From assembly GCA_900472925.1 (NCBI GenBank), contig UCJU01000012.1:1-64000 (forward strand): a stretch of DNA of 64,000 bases, read 5' to 3'. This DNA comes from Hyphomicrobiales bacterium. GTDB taxonomy: Bacteria > Pseudomonadota > Alphaproteobacteria > Rhizobiales > Rhizobiaceae. The notes under the pieces are model-generated. The model was given only the letters and a program-made list of their open reading frames with translations, did no database searches and had not been told where the DNA came from. A program made the translations under genes and the position numbers. Numbering within the stretch: position 1 is the first letter of the stretch; the number at the start of each line of letters is the position of its first letter. This document shows, one piece after another, positions 38,213 through 48,424 of this stretch.

Positions 38213-39328
38213 ATGACAGTGCGCACGCTTTTCCTGCTGCCCGGTGACGGCATCGGCCCCGAAGCCATGGCAGAAGTCCGCAAGCTGATCGATTATCTGA
38301 ACAGCGAGAAGGCCGCAGGCTTCAAGACCGAAGAAGGCCTCGTCGGTGGCAGCGCTTATGATGCCCACGGTGTGGCAATCTCCGATGCCGACATGGAAAA
38401 GGCGCTGGCCGCAGACGCCATTCTGTTCGGTGCAGTCGGCGGTCCCAAATGGGATAGCGTGCCTTACGAAGTGCGACCCGAATCCGGTCTCCTTCGCTTG
38501 CGCAAGGATCTCGAGCTGTTCGCCAATCTACGCCCAGCCATCTGCTACCCGGCGCTTGCTGCCGCATCCTCGCTGAAGCAGGAACTGGTCGAAGGCCTCG
38601 ACATTCTCATCGTGCGTGAGTTGACGGGCGGTGTCTATTTCGGCGAGCCGAAGCAGATCATCGACCTCGGCAACGGCCAGAAGCGCGGTATCGATACGCA
38701 GATTTATGACACGTTCGAAATCGAGCGCATCGCAAGCGTTGCCTTCGAACTGGCCCGCACCCGTGATAACCGCGTCTGCTCCATGGAGAAGCGCAACGTC
38801 ATGAAGTCAGGCGTGCTGTGGAACCAGGTGGTAACTGAAACACATGCCGCCAAGTACAAGGATGTGCAGCTTGAGCATATGTTGGCCGATGCCGGTGGCA
38901 TGCAGCTGGTGCGCAAGCCCAAGCAGTTCGACGTCATCGTCACGGATAATCTGTTCGGCGACATGCTGTCCGACGTCGCTGCCATGCTGACCGGCTCACT
39001 CGGCATGCTGCCATCAGCTTCGCTCGGCGCACCGGATGCCAAGACCGGCAAGCGCAAGGCCATGTATGAGCCAGTACACGGCTCTGCGCCTGACATTGCT
39101 GGCAAGGGCATTGCAAACCCCATCGCCATGATCGCCTCCTTCGCAATGTGCCTGCGCTATTCCTTCAACATGGTGGATGAAGCCACCAAGCTGGAAACGG
39201 CCATCGCCAATGTACTGGACAAAGGCATCCGCACCGCAGACATCGTCGCGGACGGCAGCCGTCAGGTCAGCACATCCGAAATGGGCGACGCGGTTCTGGA
39301 AGAGTACAAGGCGCTTTTAGCGGCGTAA
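38213..39328 (+). CDS. leuB: 3-isopropylmalate dehydrogenase LeuB
   Basis: Oxidatively decarboxylates 3-isopropylmalate in leucine synthesis with NAD. The 371-residue product has [10 protein letters not shown] at the N-terminus, the substrate-site segment [13 protein letters not shown] near 131, and the metal-binding [10 protein letters not shown] near 244. An excellent Shine-Dalgarno AAGGAGG precedes the ATG at 38213. Its last 62 bases overlap the 3' end of the peroxidase gene on the - strand. Confidence 0.96.
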   Translation: MTVRTLFLLPGDGIGPEAMAEVRKLIDYLNSEKAAGFKTEEGLVGGSAYDAHGVAISDADMEKALAADAILFGAVGGPKWDSVPYEVRPESGLLRLRKDLELFANLRPAICYPALAAASSLKQELVEGLDILIVRELTGGVYFGEPKQIIDLGNGQKRGIDTQIYDTFEIERIASVAFELARTRDNRVCSMEKRNVMKSGVLWNQVVTETHAAKYKDVQLEHMLADAGGMQLVRKPKQFDVIVTDNLFGDMLSDVAAMLTGSLGMLPSASLGAPDAKTGKRKAMYEPVHGSAPDIAGKGIANPIAMIASFAMCLRYSFNMVDEATKLETAIANVLDKGIRTADIVADGSRQVSTSEMGDAVLEEYKALLAA

Positions 39329-40547
39329 GAGACACCGGCTGGGCAGGGGGCGTTACACCCTGTCCGGCATTATTCTCCGGCAGGAGATGCTCATATCGCT
39401 TGTCAGTCAGCGTTTTCAAAAACGCGACAATGGCATCCACTCGCTTGTCATCAAGCGCAGGGGCTGCGGTTAGCTCCGTCATCGCGATATTGTCCGGCAC
39501 CTCCGGCGCATCCCACGCCTGTCCCGTTTCCGGGTTGATCTGACGGCTCTGCTTCTTGCTCTTATATTTCACGTAAAACAGCACGACCGTGCGCAAATCT
39601 TTGAACACGCCATTGTGCATATAGGGGCCGGTCACCGCGATATTGCGCAGCGTCGGCACCTTGAACTTGCCGCGCTGGGCCGGATCGCCTGCAACGGCGG
39701 GATTCTGGGCAAGACCCAGATCGACAGCATCGGGCTTCGACCCATTCGCCGCCCTGACTGCCTTATTGGCGGGAACGCCGATGTTGAAATATTTGTGGTT
39801 GGTGAAGACACCATCGGAGAGGCCGTTCTGACCTCTGATCTCGTGACACGTATTGCAATTGGTAAACTGTGTTGAAGAGATCAGTACGCGGCCAAGTTCC
39901 TCCTGGTCCGTCAGCTTTTCTTCACCGCGCAGGAACCGGTCGTATTTCGAATCGAACGTCGAAAATTCATCCGAACGCTCGAAGGCGGCCAGTGCCTTTG
40001 TCATCGCGGCAAAGGCGGCGTCATCACTTTTGAAGACATCGCTGCCAAATTGCGTCCCGAAGGCTGCGGCATAATCCGGGTTTTCCTTTAGCCGCTTTGC
40101 GACAGTGGCCTTGTCAGGCATGCCCATTTCAATCGGATTCAGAGGCGGGCCTGCGGCCTGATCTTCCAGAGACGATGCGCGTCCGTCCCAGAATTGCCCG
40201 CCGACATACTCACCTGCTGCGGTCTTGCCGAAGGGCGGAGAGAATTTTGCGTAAGCCGCACTCGGCGCATTGCGATCGCCCAGCGAGCCGCCATCGTCGC
40301 CCAGGGAAACAGCATGACCGACCTTGTCGCTATCTCGGGCATCGGTGAAGCCCACCGCCTCCATGTGGCAGGTGGAGCACGACATGGTGCGGTTCATGGA
40401 AAGGTTGGGATCGTGGAAGAGGGCTGCTCCGAGCTTTTCCAGCGTGGCGTAATCTTCCCCGCTATGCGCAGGACCGAATGCCCCGATACCGGCAGGCAGC
40501 AGGAGACATGCACTTGCAGTGATAGCGCAGATGATATGCCTGATCAT
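39267..40547 (-). CDS. di-heme cytochrome c peroxidase family protein
   Basis: A 426-residue exported protein: a signal peptide of about 23-29 residues, then two c-heme sites, CSTCH (Cys57, Cys60, His61) and CNTCH (Cys231, Cys234, His235). The layout matches the bacterial CcpA/MauG superfamily. It may reduce hydrogen peroxide or act as a MauG-like oxidase; the sequence does not decide. The last 20 or so residues ([13 protein letters not shown]) are encoded antisense to leuB and look non-conserved, so the functional part may end earlier. Heme attachment would need the ccm system found at 5.6-8.7 kb. Confidence 0.88.
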   Translation of the reverse strand: MIRHIICAITASACLLLPAGIGAFGPAHSGEDYATLEKLGAALFHDPNLSMNRTMSCSTCHMEAVGFTDARDSDKVGHAVSLGDDGGSLGDRNAPSAAYAKFSPPFGKTAAGEYVGGQFWDGRASSLEDQAAGPPLNPIEMGMPDKATVAKRLKENPDYAAAFGTQFGSDVFKSDDAAFAAMTKALAAFERSDEFSTFDSKYDRFLRGEEKLTDQEELGRVLISSTQFTNCNTCHEIRGQNGLSDGVFTNHKYFNIGVPANKAVRAANGSKPDAVDLGLAQNPAVAGDPAQRGKFKVPTLRNIAVTGPYMHNGVFKDLRTVVLFYVKYKSKKQSRQINPETGQAWDAPEVPDNIAMTELTAAPALDDKRVDAIVAFLKTLTDKRYEHLLPENNAGQGVTPPAQPVSLTPLKAPCTLPEPRRPFRMC

Positions 40548-40647
40548 GGCAGACGCCGAAATCGATGAAACTGGCGTGTTCTATAGCACTTCAATTCAGC
40601 CAAGCACAGAAACTTTCTGTGCCCGCTCAACTTTAGATGCGGATGTT

Positions 40648-41028
40648 TCAGTCGATCTGAAAATAGTTCTCGAAGGATTCAGGAAAGTTCTGCCGTGCCA
40701 CGCGTTCATCGATAACAAGCATGGACTGGTAGGACAGCGGATCGAAATCCTTGTCCGCAGGGATCACTTCACGACCAAACAACAGGCTGAGACGGGCCGC
40801 ATCGAGATTACCGCGCTCAAAGGGTTCGTTGCCGAACTGGTGCCACAGCGCATGCATGAAGGCAGCGTCCACCTTGTGCTCCGCAGAGTCGTTACGCGCA
40901 CGGCGCGGAATGTGCTTCACGGGTGTGACGCCGCGCGGATTTGCGCGGCGTATGGTGAACTGAATGCCCGTGCTCGGCATGCCGGATGGAAAGCCGCGGT
41001 GTTTCGTCATTTCAGGCAGCTTTGCCAT
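40648..41028 (-). CDS. uncharacterised small protein
   Basis: A 126-residue soluble protein with no signal peptide, membrane span or motif that I recognise. The N-terminal third is basic (HRGFPSGMPS, RRANPRG, HIPRRARND); the C-terminal part is more acidic with DPLSYQSMLVIDE and a terminal ENYFQID. It begins ten bases after the YghU-like gene on the same strand, so the two are probably cotranscribed. Codon use resembles neighbours. I started at ATG 41028, preceded by AAGGAAAAGA. Confidence 0.7.
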   Translation of the reverse strand: MAKLPEMTKHRGFPSGMPSTGIQFTIRRANPRGVTPVKHIPRRARNDSAEHKVDAAFMHALWHQFGNEPFERGNLDAARLSLLFGREVIPADKDFDPLSYQSMLVIDERVARQNFPESFENYFQID

Positions 41029-41038
41029 CGTCTTTTCC

Positions 41039-41935
41039 TTATGCTTTGCCGATTTTGTCCTGTGTCTTCGTATCGAAGTCGGACGCATCGTGGCGTTCGT
41101 GCAATTGTTCCGAAGGATCGCCATTCATCTTGTTGACCATGCGACCCCGCTTGACCGCTGGACGTTCTGCAATCTCGTTTGCCCAGCGCTGAAGGTTCTT
41201 ATAGCTCTTCACATCCAGAAAGACATCCGCCTTCGGATAGGACTGTCCACGCGCCAGATTGCCGTACCATGGCCAGACGGCGATATCCGCAATCGAATAG
41301 TCCGAACCGGCCAGATATTGGTTTTCTGCCAGATGGCGGTCCAGCACGTCAAGCTGTCGCTTTGCCTCCATGGCGAAACGATCAATGGCGTATTTGATGT
41401 GAAAAGGCGCGTAAGCGTAGAAATGGCCGAAACCGCCGCCAAGATACGGGCCGGATGCCATCTGCCAGAACAGCCAGTTGATTGCCTCGGTGCGACCCTT
41501 GTGATCCGCAGGCAGGAACGCGCCGAATTTTTCGGCGAGGTAGAGTAGAATGGAGCCACTTTCGAACACGCGCGTCGGCTCAGGGGTGGAATGGTCCACC
41601 AATGCCGGAATTTTCGAATTTGGATTGGCCTTGACGAAACCGGAGCCGAACTGGTCGCCATCGCCGATTTTGATCAGCCAGGCATCATATTCCGCGCCCG
41701 TATGACCTGCCGCCAGCAGCTCTTCCAGCATGATGCCGACCTTCTGCCCGTTGGGGGTGGCCAGCGAATAAAGCTGCAAGGGATGTTTGCCGACCGGCAA
41801 TTCCTTATCATGCGTCGGACCGGCGATCGGGCGGTTGATATTGGCGAACTGGCCGCCATTGCCTTTTTCCCATTCCCAAACGTCTGCTGGTTCATAACCG
41901 GCAGGAAAGTTATTTTCGGGGGATTTCTCGGTCAT
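41039..41935 (-). CDS. yghU: YghU-like glutathione S-transferase / disulfide-bond oxidoreductase
   Basis: A 298-residue cytoplasmic Nu-class GST. The long N-terminal extension (to about residue 50) and the thioredoxin-like domain start with LYSLATPNGQKVGIMLEEL, followed by NPNSKIPALVDHS and ESGSILLYLAEKFG. Homologue YghU reduces disulfides with two glutathione molecules rather than conjugating electrophiles. The C-terminal helical domain ends with a basic tail. It is followed closely by an uncharacterised small gene. Confidence 0.92.
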   Translation of the reverse strand: MTEKSPENNFPAGYEPADVWEWEKGNGGQFANINRPIAGPTHDKELPVGKHPLQLYSLATPNGQKVGIMLEELLAAGHTGAEYDAWLIKIGDGDQFGSGFVKANPNSKIPALVDHSTPEPTRVFESGSILLYLAEKFGAFLPADHKGRTEAINWLFWQMASGPYLGGGFGHFYAYAPFHIKYAIDRFAMEAKRQLDVLDRHLAENQYLAGSDYSIADIAVWPWYGNLARGQSYPKADVFLDVKSYKNLQRWANEIAERPAVKRGRMVNKMNGDPSEQLHERHDASDFDTKTQDKIGKA

Positions 41936-42038
41936 GAAAATCTGTCCTTGTTGAATGGATCAAGCGCCAGCGTCAGCACCCGCACACCAATATAGGAAGA
42001 TAGCGACATTCCTCCACCGCAATATCGATGAGAAAAAC

Positions 42039-43352
42039 TTAACCTTTGGCAATCGCGTGAAAAAACGTGCCCGTAACCCTGTCTCGCCGCCCGCCCGATG
42101 GGCCGAGAGGCTTGCCTGGCCCATCAGTAATCTGTGCGAAGGGGTCGTCACGGCCTGGGTCGATCACGCGGGCGTAGTGGAACTCGTGCCCCCGCAAAAC
42201 ATCACCTGCCTGTCCCAACACACCATCGGCAGCAATCGTCGCCTGCCGATACCCCAGGTTCATCTTTCGCTTTGCAAAGCTCGTGGCGTGCGACAAAAGG
42301 CCTGTCATCGCATGGGTGACACCATCGGCATCTTCCAAGGCTTCGCCCAGGACCATGTAGCCACCACATTCGCCATGGACAGGCTTCGCTTGAGAAAAAC
42401 GCACCACACCCGCCTTGAACGCGTCGGCAGCAGCAAGCCGTCCCGCATGAAGCTCGGGATAGCCGCCCGGTAACCAGCAGACATCGCAGGACGCATCCGG
42501 CGCTTCATCAGCCAGCGGAGAAAAGGGAACGATCTCCGCACCCGCCTCACGCCAGTGGCGGTGGAGATGCGGGTAGAGAAAGGTAAAGGCGGCATCCTGC
42601 GCCAGCGCAATACGCTGGCCGGGCGGCGCAATTGCCGCTTCCACGGACCCTTGCGGCACATCGACAGGACGAGCGAGTGCCAGAAGCGCGTCGAGATCGA
42701 TGGCGTTCTCCATCGCATCAGCGAGGCGTTCGATATGCGCGTCGATTTCCACGTGCTCGCTGGCCTGTACCAAACCCAGATGTCGTTCCGGCAACACCAG
42801 CGAGGGATCGCGCATCACGCAGCCAGCAACGGGCAGGCCGATCTTTTCGATGGCTTCGGCACAGAGCGTGCGGTGCCTCTCGCTACCCGCGCGGTTGAGC
42901 ACAACAGCAGACATTTTTACCGCCTGATCGTAATGGGCAAAACCATGGGCGACAGCCGCCGCCGTCTGCGACTGACCGGAGATATCGAGCACCAGCAGCA
43001 CCGGTATACCAAACAGACGTGCCAGATCCGCCGCCGAGCCTGTGCGATTGTCCGGCACCACAATGCCGTCAAACAGGCCCATGGCGCTTTCGATCAGCAG
43101 CAGTTCCGCGTCTTCGGCCTGCTGTGCAAACAGGTGCCGCAGCAAATCCGGCTCCATTGCCCAGCTATCGAGATTGAGCCCCGGGCTTCCCGCTGCAAAG
43201 GCATGAAAACCCGGATCGATATAGTCAGGTCCGGTCTTGATACCGCGCACTTTGACACCCCGTCGCGCAAAGGCGCGCAACAGCCCTATGGTCACGCTGG
43301 TTTTGCCTGAACCGGAGCGCGGTGCACCGATGATGATTGCGCGTGCCGTCAT
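42039..43352 (-). CDS. cobB: cobyrinate a,c-diamide synthase CobB
   Basis: Amidates the a and c side chains of hydrogenobyrinate with glutamine and ATP. The 437-residue product has the P-loop APRSGSGKTS near 9-18 and a C-terminal class-I glutamine amidotransferase domain with the Cys nucleophile in HGECGGYMVLGEAL near 330. I started at ATG 43352; a longer frame upstream lacks family similarity. It is divergent from cbiD across 92 bases and is the last - strand gene of the cluster. Confidence 0.94.
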   Translation of the reverse strand: MTARAIIIGAPRSGSGKTSVTIGLLRAFARRGVKVRGIKTGPDYIDPGFHAFAAGSPGLNLDSWAMEPDLLRHLFAQQAEDAELLLIESAMGLFDGIVVPDNRTGSAADLARLFGIPVLLVLDISGQSQTAAAVAHGFAHYDQAVKMSAVVLNRAGSERHRTLCAEAIEKIGLPVAGCVMRDPSLVLPERHLGLVQASEHVEIDAHIERLADAMENAIDLDALLALARPVDVPQGSVEAAIAPPGQRIALAQDAAFTFLYPHLHRHWREAGAEIVPFSPLADEAPDASCDVCWLPGGYPELHAGRLAAADAFKAGVVRFSQAKPVHGECGGYMVLGEALEDADGVTHAMTGLLSHATSFAKRKMNLGYRQATIAADGVLGQAGDVLRGHEFHYARVIDPGRDDPFAQITDGPGKPLGPSGGRRDRVTGTFFHAIAKG

Positions 43353-43444
43353 GGCGTGATGTCTCTCAAAATAAGCGGTCCCGACATTCACACTGCCTGT
43401 TGTTTCCCCATGACGGACAAACCCGTAACCGCTATAGAAACACG

Positions 43445-44575
43445 ATGGAAACGGATGGAAAAAATCTGCGTCGCGGCTGGACGACCGGCGCTTGCGCCAC
43501 GGCGGCGACAAAAGCCGCCTGCACCGCATTGCTGACCGGTGATGTTCCATACCTTGTCGAGATCGAACTTCCAAGCGGCAAGCGCGTCGGCTTTTCGCTC
43601 GCAACGACCCATCGTGGCGATGGTTTCGCCAGAGCCGGCGTCATCAAGGATGCCGGCGATGACCCTGACGTCACCCACGGCGCGCTCGTGGAAAGCACGG
43701 TGCGCCCCGGAAAATCGGGCACGGGCATCACGTTCAAGGCGGGTAGTGGTGTCGGAACAGTCACCCGTCCGGGCCTGCCACTGGCAGTCGGTGAACCCGC
43801 CATCAACCCCGTCCCACGCAAGATGATCGAAACCGCAATCCACGAGGTCGCTGGTGAGAATGCCGATTTCGAAGTGGAGATTTCGGTCGAGAACGGTGAA
43901 AAGATCGCCGAGAAGACGCTGAATGGCAGGCTTGGCATTATCGGCGGCCTCTCTATTCTCGGCACCACCGGCATCGTCATCCCCTTTTCCTGCTCGGCCT
44001 GGATTCACTCCATCTGGCGCGGCATCGACGTGGCACGCGCCGAGCGGCTGACCCACATTCTCGGTGCGACCGGCAACGCCTCGGAAAAAGCCGGGCAAGC
44101 ATTTCATAGCCTGCCGGACACCGCTCTGATCGACATGGGCGACTTCATCGGCGGCATGTTGAAGTATCTGCGAACGCACCCGGTCGAGAAACTCACCATT
44201 GCCGGTGGCGTCGCCAAGATGACCAAGCTCGCACAAGGCATGCTGGATGTTCATTCCAAACGAGGTCTGGCGGATCTGGATGCGCTGGCGAAGCTCTCAA
44301 CGGAGGCGGGCGGGGACGAAACGCTCGCGGACGCCATCCGTCAGGCCAACACGGTGGCGCATGCTTTCACCATGGCAGGCAGCGCGGGTATAGACCTTGG
44401 CAATGTGGTCGCCCGGAAAGCCTGGCAGACGGCGGCAGACGCTCTCAATGTGCCGGAGACGGCGCTGGAAATTCTGGTCTTCGACCGGGATGGGGCTTTG
44501 AAGGGGCGCTTCGGTTTTGCGCCCTCTCATCACGTCTCGGCTTTTCCAGCAGATGAGCGGAACCGGCGTACATAA
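43445..44575 (+). CDS. cbiD: cobalt-precorrin-5B C1-methyltransferase CbiD
   Basis: A 376-residue methyltransferase of the CbiD family: [18 protein letters not shown] at the N-terminus, [10 protein letters not shown]-type motif near 118 and [20 protein letters not shown] near 177. CbiD belongs classically to the anaerobic route, yet its neighbours (cobG, cobK, cobN) define the aerobic one, where CobF would methylate C1 of precorrin-5. I infer that CbiD replaces CobF here; no cobF is in the window. The gene is on the + strand inside a - strand cluster, and its last 46 bases overlap cobM. Confidence 0.92.
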   Translation: METDGKNLRRGWTTGACATAATKAACTALLTGDVPYLVEIELPSGKRVGFSLATTHRGDGFARAGVIKDAGDDPDVTHGALVESTVRPGKSGTGITFKAGSGVGTVTRPGLPLAVGEPAINPVPRKMIETAIHEVAGENADFEVEISVENGEKIAEKTLNGRLGIIGGLSILGTTGIVIPFSCSAWIHSIWRGIDVARAERLTHILGATGNASEKAGQAFHSLPDTALIDMGDFIGGMLKYLRTHPVEKLTIAGGVAKMTKLAQGMLDVHSKRGLADLDALAKLSTEAGGDETLADAIRQANTVAHAFTMAGSAGIDLGNVVARKAWQTAADALNVPETALEILVFDRDGALKGRFGFAPSHHVSAFPADERNRRT

Positions 44576-45303
44576 TCCGTGCTGTAAAGTGCGCTTTCGC
44601 GAAAATCCTCCGATGCCAGGCCTTTTCCAACGAAAATAAGCGCGGTGCGCTCGACTGGCTCTTGCGCAAGCTTGGCTTCGATATCGCTCAGCGTGCCCAT
44701 TATGATCCGTTCTTCCGGCCACGAAGCCCGCACCACGATGGCAACCGGGCAATCGGCCCCATAAAGCGGCGTCAGATCCTCCACCACCTTTGAAAGCGCG
44801 TGAATGGCCAGATGAATCGCCAGTGTGGCACCCGTCGCACCAAAGGCCTTCAGCGTTTCCGTCTCCGGCATTTTGGAGGCGCGGCCCGAGATGCGGGTCA
44901 GCACGAGACTTTGGGCAACTTCCGGCACAGTCAATTCGCGCTTCAACGTCGCCGCGGCAGCGGCAAAGGACGGCACGCCCGGTGTGACCGTATAATCCAA
45001 TCCCAGTCGCTCCAGACGGCGGATCTGCTCGCCCATGGCGCTCCATACGGAGAGGTCACCGGAGTGTAGCCGCGCGACATCCTTGCCGTCACGCGCCGCA
45101 GCAGAATATTCAGCCTCGATGTCATCCAGCGAAAGCGACGCCGTATCGACGATACGGGCACCTTCGGGGCAATAATCCAACAAAGCCTTCGGCACGAGTG
45201 ACCCGGCGTAAAGACAAACAGGGCATCTGGCGATCAGATCGCGCCCGCGCACTGTGATAAGGTCTGCAGCACCCGGACCCGCGCCAATAAAATGAACCGT
45301 CAT
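44530..45303 (-). CDS. cobM: precorrin-4 C11-methyltransferase CobM
   Basis: A 257-residue SAM-dependent tetrapyrrole methylase: [18 protein letters not shown] at the start, [13 protein letters not shown] near 82 and [14 protein letters not shown] near 108. It methylates C11 of precorrin-4. It overlaps cobE upstream by four bases and the convergent cbiD by 46 bases, so its C-terminal tail is antisense to CbiD's. Confidence 0.95.
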   Translation of the reverse strand: MTVHFIGAGPGAADLITVRGRDLIARCPVCLYAGSLVPKALLDYCPEGARIVDTASLSLDDIEAEYSAAARDGKDVARLHSGDLSVWSAMGEQIRRLERLGLDYTVTPGVPSFAAAAATLKRELTVPEVAQSLVLTRISGRASKMPETETLKAFGATGATLAIHLAIHALSKVVEDLTPLYGADCPVAIVVRASWPEERIIMGTLSDIEAKLAQEPVERTALIFVGKGLASEDFRESALYSTDYVRRFRSSAGKAET

Positions 45304-45689
45304 TCGTCGTCTCCCAGAGTGGCAAGCGCCACCGTGATATCACCGATCACCATTCGCGGGGCGATCAGCCTTGATTTTGATCCCAGAGCCGCAAGCGCCG
45401 CCGCCTCGCTGAGGCTGGGGGAACCGGCGTGTTTGAGGCTGGTTGGGGATTGCGTGATGGTGCGAAGACCGGCTTCCTCGAAATCAGCCTGCGCGACAAC
45501 GACAAAAGCCATACCAAGTCTTGTCGCGGCTTCCATCAATCCCGCTTCATCCGCTTTAATGGGTGCAGTTGCGATGAAATCGATCATCACATGATGACAC
45601 CTCGAAGCGTCATCGAGAGCGGCGATGATGGTTTCTGCACTGGTTCCCTTGCGACATCCGACCCCTGCCACAATCACGATTTGACCCAT
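45300..45689 (-). CDS. cobE: cobalamin biosynthesis protein CobE
   Basis: A 129-residue protein matching the C-terminal domain of Cbi[14 protein letters not shown] at the N-terminus and an [10 protein letters not shown] segment near 100. In the aerobic pathway CobE is thought to bind early precorrins and aid the ring-contraction steps. It starts inside the last 16 bases of cobL and ends in the cobM start, so all three are coupled. I chose the start at 45689 to give [10 protein letters not shown]. Confidence 0.9.
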   Translation of the reverse strand: MGQIVIVAGVGCRKGTSAETIIAALDDASRCHHVMIDFIATAPIKADEAGLMEAATRLGMAFVVVAQADFEEAGLRTITQSPTSLKHAGSPSLSEAAALAALGSKSRLIAPRMVIGDITVALATLGDDE

Positions 45690-46930
45690 GCCCACTGCGT
45701 GACCGGCATCGCCGGACGCCAACCGTGCATGGAGCCGACCGGCGAGGCACGCGCAACCTCAAGCCGGATCAGCGAACCGCCCAACCGTGCCTGTGCGGCC
45801 AGCAACATCGCCTCCATCTCCAGCGTCACCGCATTGGCCACCAGCCGCCCGCCGGTTTTCAACGCCTCGACCGCGCCGTCGAGCACCCTGTCCTCACTGC
45901 CACCGCCGCCGATGAAGATCGCATCAGGCGTCGGCAGGCCCTCAAAAGCATCCGGTGCTGCACCAATTACAATTTCCAGCCCCGGAACGCCGAAAGCTTC
46001 CGCATTGCGCATGGCCCGCTCGGCCCGTTCCGGATGCTGCTCGATACCGATAGCGCGCAAGGAGGGGTGCGCCAGCATCCACTCGATGCCGATGGAGCCG
46101 GAACCCGCGCCGATATCCCAAAGCAATTCGCCATACCGAGGCGCAAGCGACGACAGCGTCACAGCGCGAACTTCGCGCTTGGTCATCTGCCCATCATGCT
46201 CGAACAGCGCATCATCCAGGCCTTGCGAATAAGGGATGATACGCGCTTTTTCATCTGCAACGACATGGATTGCGAGGACATTCAACGGGTCGACATCGCT
46301 CATGGAAAACCTGGCGGCGGTGCCATGCCGGACATTTTCATGCGGCCCACCGAGAGCCTCCAGCAGACTAAAACTGGAAGTGCCAAATCCAGCCTCCGAA
46401 ACAAGAGCTGCCAAAAGGGCAGGGGCCTTTTCATCCGATGTCAGGACGATGAGTTTTGCACCCGCATGCAGATAGGGGCGTATGAGATCGATGGAGCGAC
46501 CGTGCAGCGATAGGCATTCCACATCCTGTAAAGCCCAGCCAAGTCGTGAAGCAGCCAACGAAAAGGCCGAAGAGGCGGGATAGGATACGGTTTCCTGCAC
46601 AGAGACCTGACGCAACAGCGTGACCCCGACGCCGTAGAAAAAAGGATCACCAGACGCGAGTACACAAACCTTGCGTCCCCGCAGCGCTACAACGTCGGCC
46701 ATGTCAACATCAAACGGCACCGGCCATGGCCGGGCTTCGCCCCGGATGGCATCCGCCGCCAGCGCCAGATGCCTTTTGCCCCCAAAAACGAACGCGGCGG
46801 CTTCAATCGCCCGACGCGCGTCCTCACTCAGGCCGACAAGACCGCTTTCACCAAGACCGACGATGGAAAGCCAGGGTGCAATTGCCTTTTCAGTGGATGT
46901 CCCATCGATTCCGGCATATTCAGAGGCCAT
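45674..46930 (-). CDS. cobL: precorrin-6Y C5,15-methyltransferase (decarboxylating) CobL
   Basis: A 418-residue fusion of a CbiE-type methylase (residues about 20-205: WLSIVGLGESGLVG, ASGDPFFYGVG) and a CbiT-type Rossmann methyltransferase (about 230-415: LLWDIGAGSGSIGIEW, FIGGGG). It methylates C5 and C15 and removes the acetate at C12. The start codon on the - strand occupies 46928-46930, and the cobK start on the + strand occupies 46929-46931, so both share the CATG. Confidence 0.95.
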   Translation of the reverse strand: MASEYAGIDGTSTEKAIAPWLSIVGLGESGLVGLSEDARRAIEAAAFVFGGKRHLALAADAIRGEARPWPVPFDVDMADVVALRGRKVCVLASGDPFFYGVGVTLLRQVSVQETVSYPASSAFSLAASRLGWALQDVECLSLHGRSIDLIRPYLHAGAKLIVLTSDEKAPALLAALVSEAGFGTSSFSLLEALGGPHENVRHGTAARFSMSDVDPLNVLAIHVVADEKARIIPYSQGLDDALFEHDGQMTKREVRAVTLSSLAPRYGELLWDIGAGSGSIGIEWMLAHPSLRAIGIEQHPERAERAMRNAEAFGVPGLEIVIGAAPDAFEGLPTPDAIFIGGGGSEDRVLDGAVEALKTGGRLVANAVTLEMEAMLLAAQARLGGSLIRLEVARASPVGSMHGWRPAMPVTQWAWVKS

Positions 46931-47696
46931 GACACGCTCCATCCTCATTCTTGGCGGCACGGCAGATGCCCGTATTCTGGCCGGAAAACTGGCTGAAGAC
47001 CCCGGCTACCGGCTGCTGCTTTCCATGGCTGGCCGCACGCGTGACCCCGTTGCGCAGCCCGTGCCGATGCGTACCGGCGGATTTGGCGGTGCTAGCGGAT
47101 TGGCCAATTTCATTATGGAAAATCGCTTCGATCTTCTGGTGGACGCGACCCACCCTTACGCGGCCCGTATATCTGCAAACGCGGTTGAGGCGGCAAGATT
47201 GGCCAATATTGCGCTTGTCAGTCTGGAGCGCCCGGGGTGGGAGAAGCAGTCCGGCGACGACTGGCAAAGTGTGGCGGATGTGGAAAGCGCTGTTACTGCC
47301 CTTGGAAGCATATGCACCAATGCTTTCCTCGCACTCGGCCGTCAGGAATTGTTGCCATTCGAGGCAGCACCGCAACACCATTATCTCATCCGCAGCGTCG
47401 ATCCGGTCGAGCCGCCCTTGATGGTGCCGCATGCCCGTTACATGACGGCGCGTGGGCCCTTCGCATTGGCTGATGAAATCAACCTGCTGCGTGACAATCA
47501 CATTACGTTCATCGTCTGCAAGAACTCTGGCGGCACGGCCGCCTATGCGAAGATCGAGGCGGCGCGACAGCTTGGCATCAAGGTGCTGATGATTGAGCGC
47601 CCGGCGCGGGCAAACACCGCGACGGTCGCGAACATCGATGCTGCCTTGGCCGCCATCCGCCATCAGCTTTCCCTTGTGGACGAACGTGGTGAATAG
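46929..47696 (+). CDS. cobK: precorrin-6A reductase CobK
   Basis: A 255-residue NADPH-dependent reductase of precorrin-6A: ILILGGTADARILA at the N-terminus, DLLVDATHPYAARIS near 78, and VCKNSGGTAAYAKIEAA near 195. It lies on the + strand between the - strand genes cobJ and cobL: its start overlaps that of cobL and its last 34 bases overlap cobJ. The family length is matched; a longer upstream frame runs antisense to cobL and is not used. Confidence 0.94.
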   Translation: MTRSILILGGTADARILAGKLAEDPGYRLLLSMAGRTRDPVAQPVPMRTGGFGGASGLANFIMENRFDLLVDATHPYAARISANAVEAARLANIALVSLERPGWEKQSGDDWQSVADVESAVTALGSICTNAFLALGRQELLPFEAAPQHHYLIRSVDPVEPPLMVPHARYMTARGPFALADEINLLRDNHITFIVCKNSGGTAAYAKIEAARQLGIKVLMIERPARANTATVANIDAALAAIRHQLSLVDERGE

Positions 47697-48424
47697 ACGA
47701 TCGGAGGTTGGCCATCGCGGTCGATCAGCCTCGTTTCCACCGAGCCTACAATGATGCAGGTTGCCATATCGGCCATGTCGCTCGCCGCTTCAGACAGCGG
47801 CACGACCCGCATTCTTTCATCGGACCGACCGGCAGCCCGCCCGAAAATTACGGGCACGGAGCCTGGCAGATGCGCGCGCAGCACATCGAATGCCGTTGCC
47901 AGCTGGTGTGGGCGCGCTTTGCTGACGGGATTGTAAAAAGCCATGACAAAACCGGCATCCGCCGCCGCGATCAATCGTTTCTCGATCAGCGACCATGGCT
48001 TGAGATTATCCGACAGAGAAATGGCACAAAAATCGTGACCCAGCGGCGCACCGGCCCGTGCTGCAACAGCCAGCATGGCTGTGACGCCGGGAACGACCGA
48101 CAAATCGATCTCCCGCCACTGTGCCGGACCCTTTTCGATGGCTTCGCACACGGCGGCAGCCATGGCAAAAACGCCGGGATCGCCGCCCGACACGACGCAA
48201 ACCTTGCCGCCCGCAGCCGCAATCGTCAATGCTGCCTCGGCGCGGGACAGTTCCTCACGATTGTCAGAGGCGTGGCGGCGTTGATGCGGCGCAAGGGTTA
48301 GCCGATCGAGATAAGGAATGTAGCCAAAAAAATCTTCGGCTTCGCGCACGGCATCCATCGCTTCCGGCGTGATCTGCGCCAGATTGCCTGGACCCAGTCC
48401 AACGACCGTGAGGCGACCGCTCAT
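47663..48424 (-). CDS. cobJ: precorrin-3B C17-methyltransferase CobJ
   Basis: A 253-residue methylase that methylates C17 and contracts the ring. Landmarks are LTVVGLGPGNLAQITPEA near the start, VSGGDPGVFAMA near 81 and PGVTAMLAVAARAGAPLGHDF near 113. It is coupled to cobI by four bases and converges on cobK with a 34-base overlap. Confidence 0.95.
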   Translation of the reverse strand: MSGRLTVVGLGPGNLAQITPEAMDAVREAEDFFGYIPYLDRLTLAPHQRRHASDNREELSRAEAALTIAAAGGKVCVVSGGDPGVFAMAAAVCEAIEKGPAQWREIDLSVVPGVTAMLAVAARAGAPLGHDFCAISLSDNLKPWSLIEKRLIAAADAGFVMAFYNPVSKARPHQLATAFDVLRAHLPGSVPVIFGRAAGRSDERMRVVPLSEAASDMADMATCIIVGSVETRLIDRDGQPPIVYSPRSSTRES

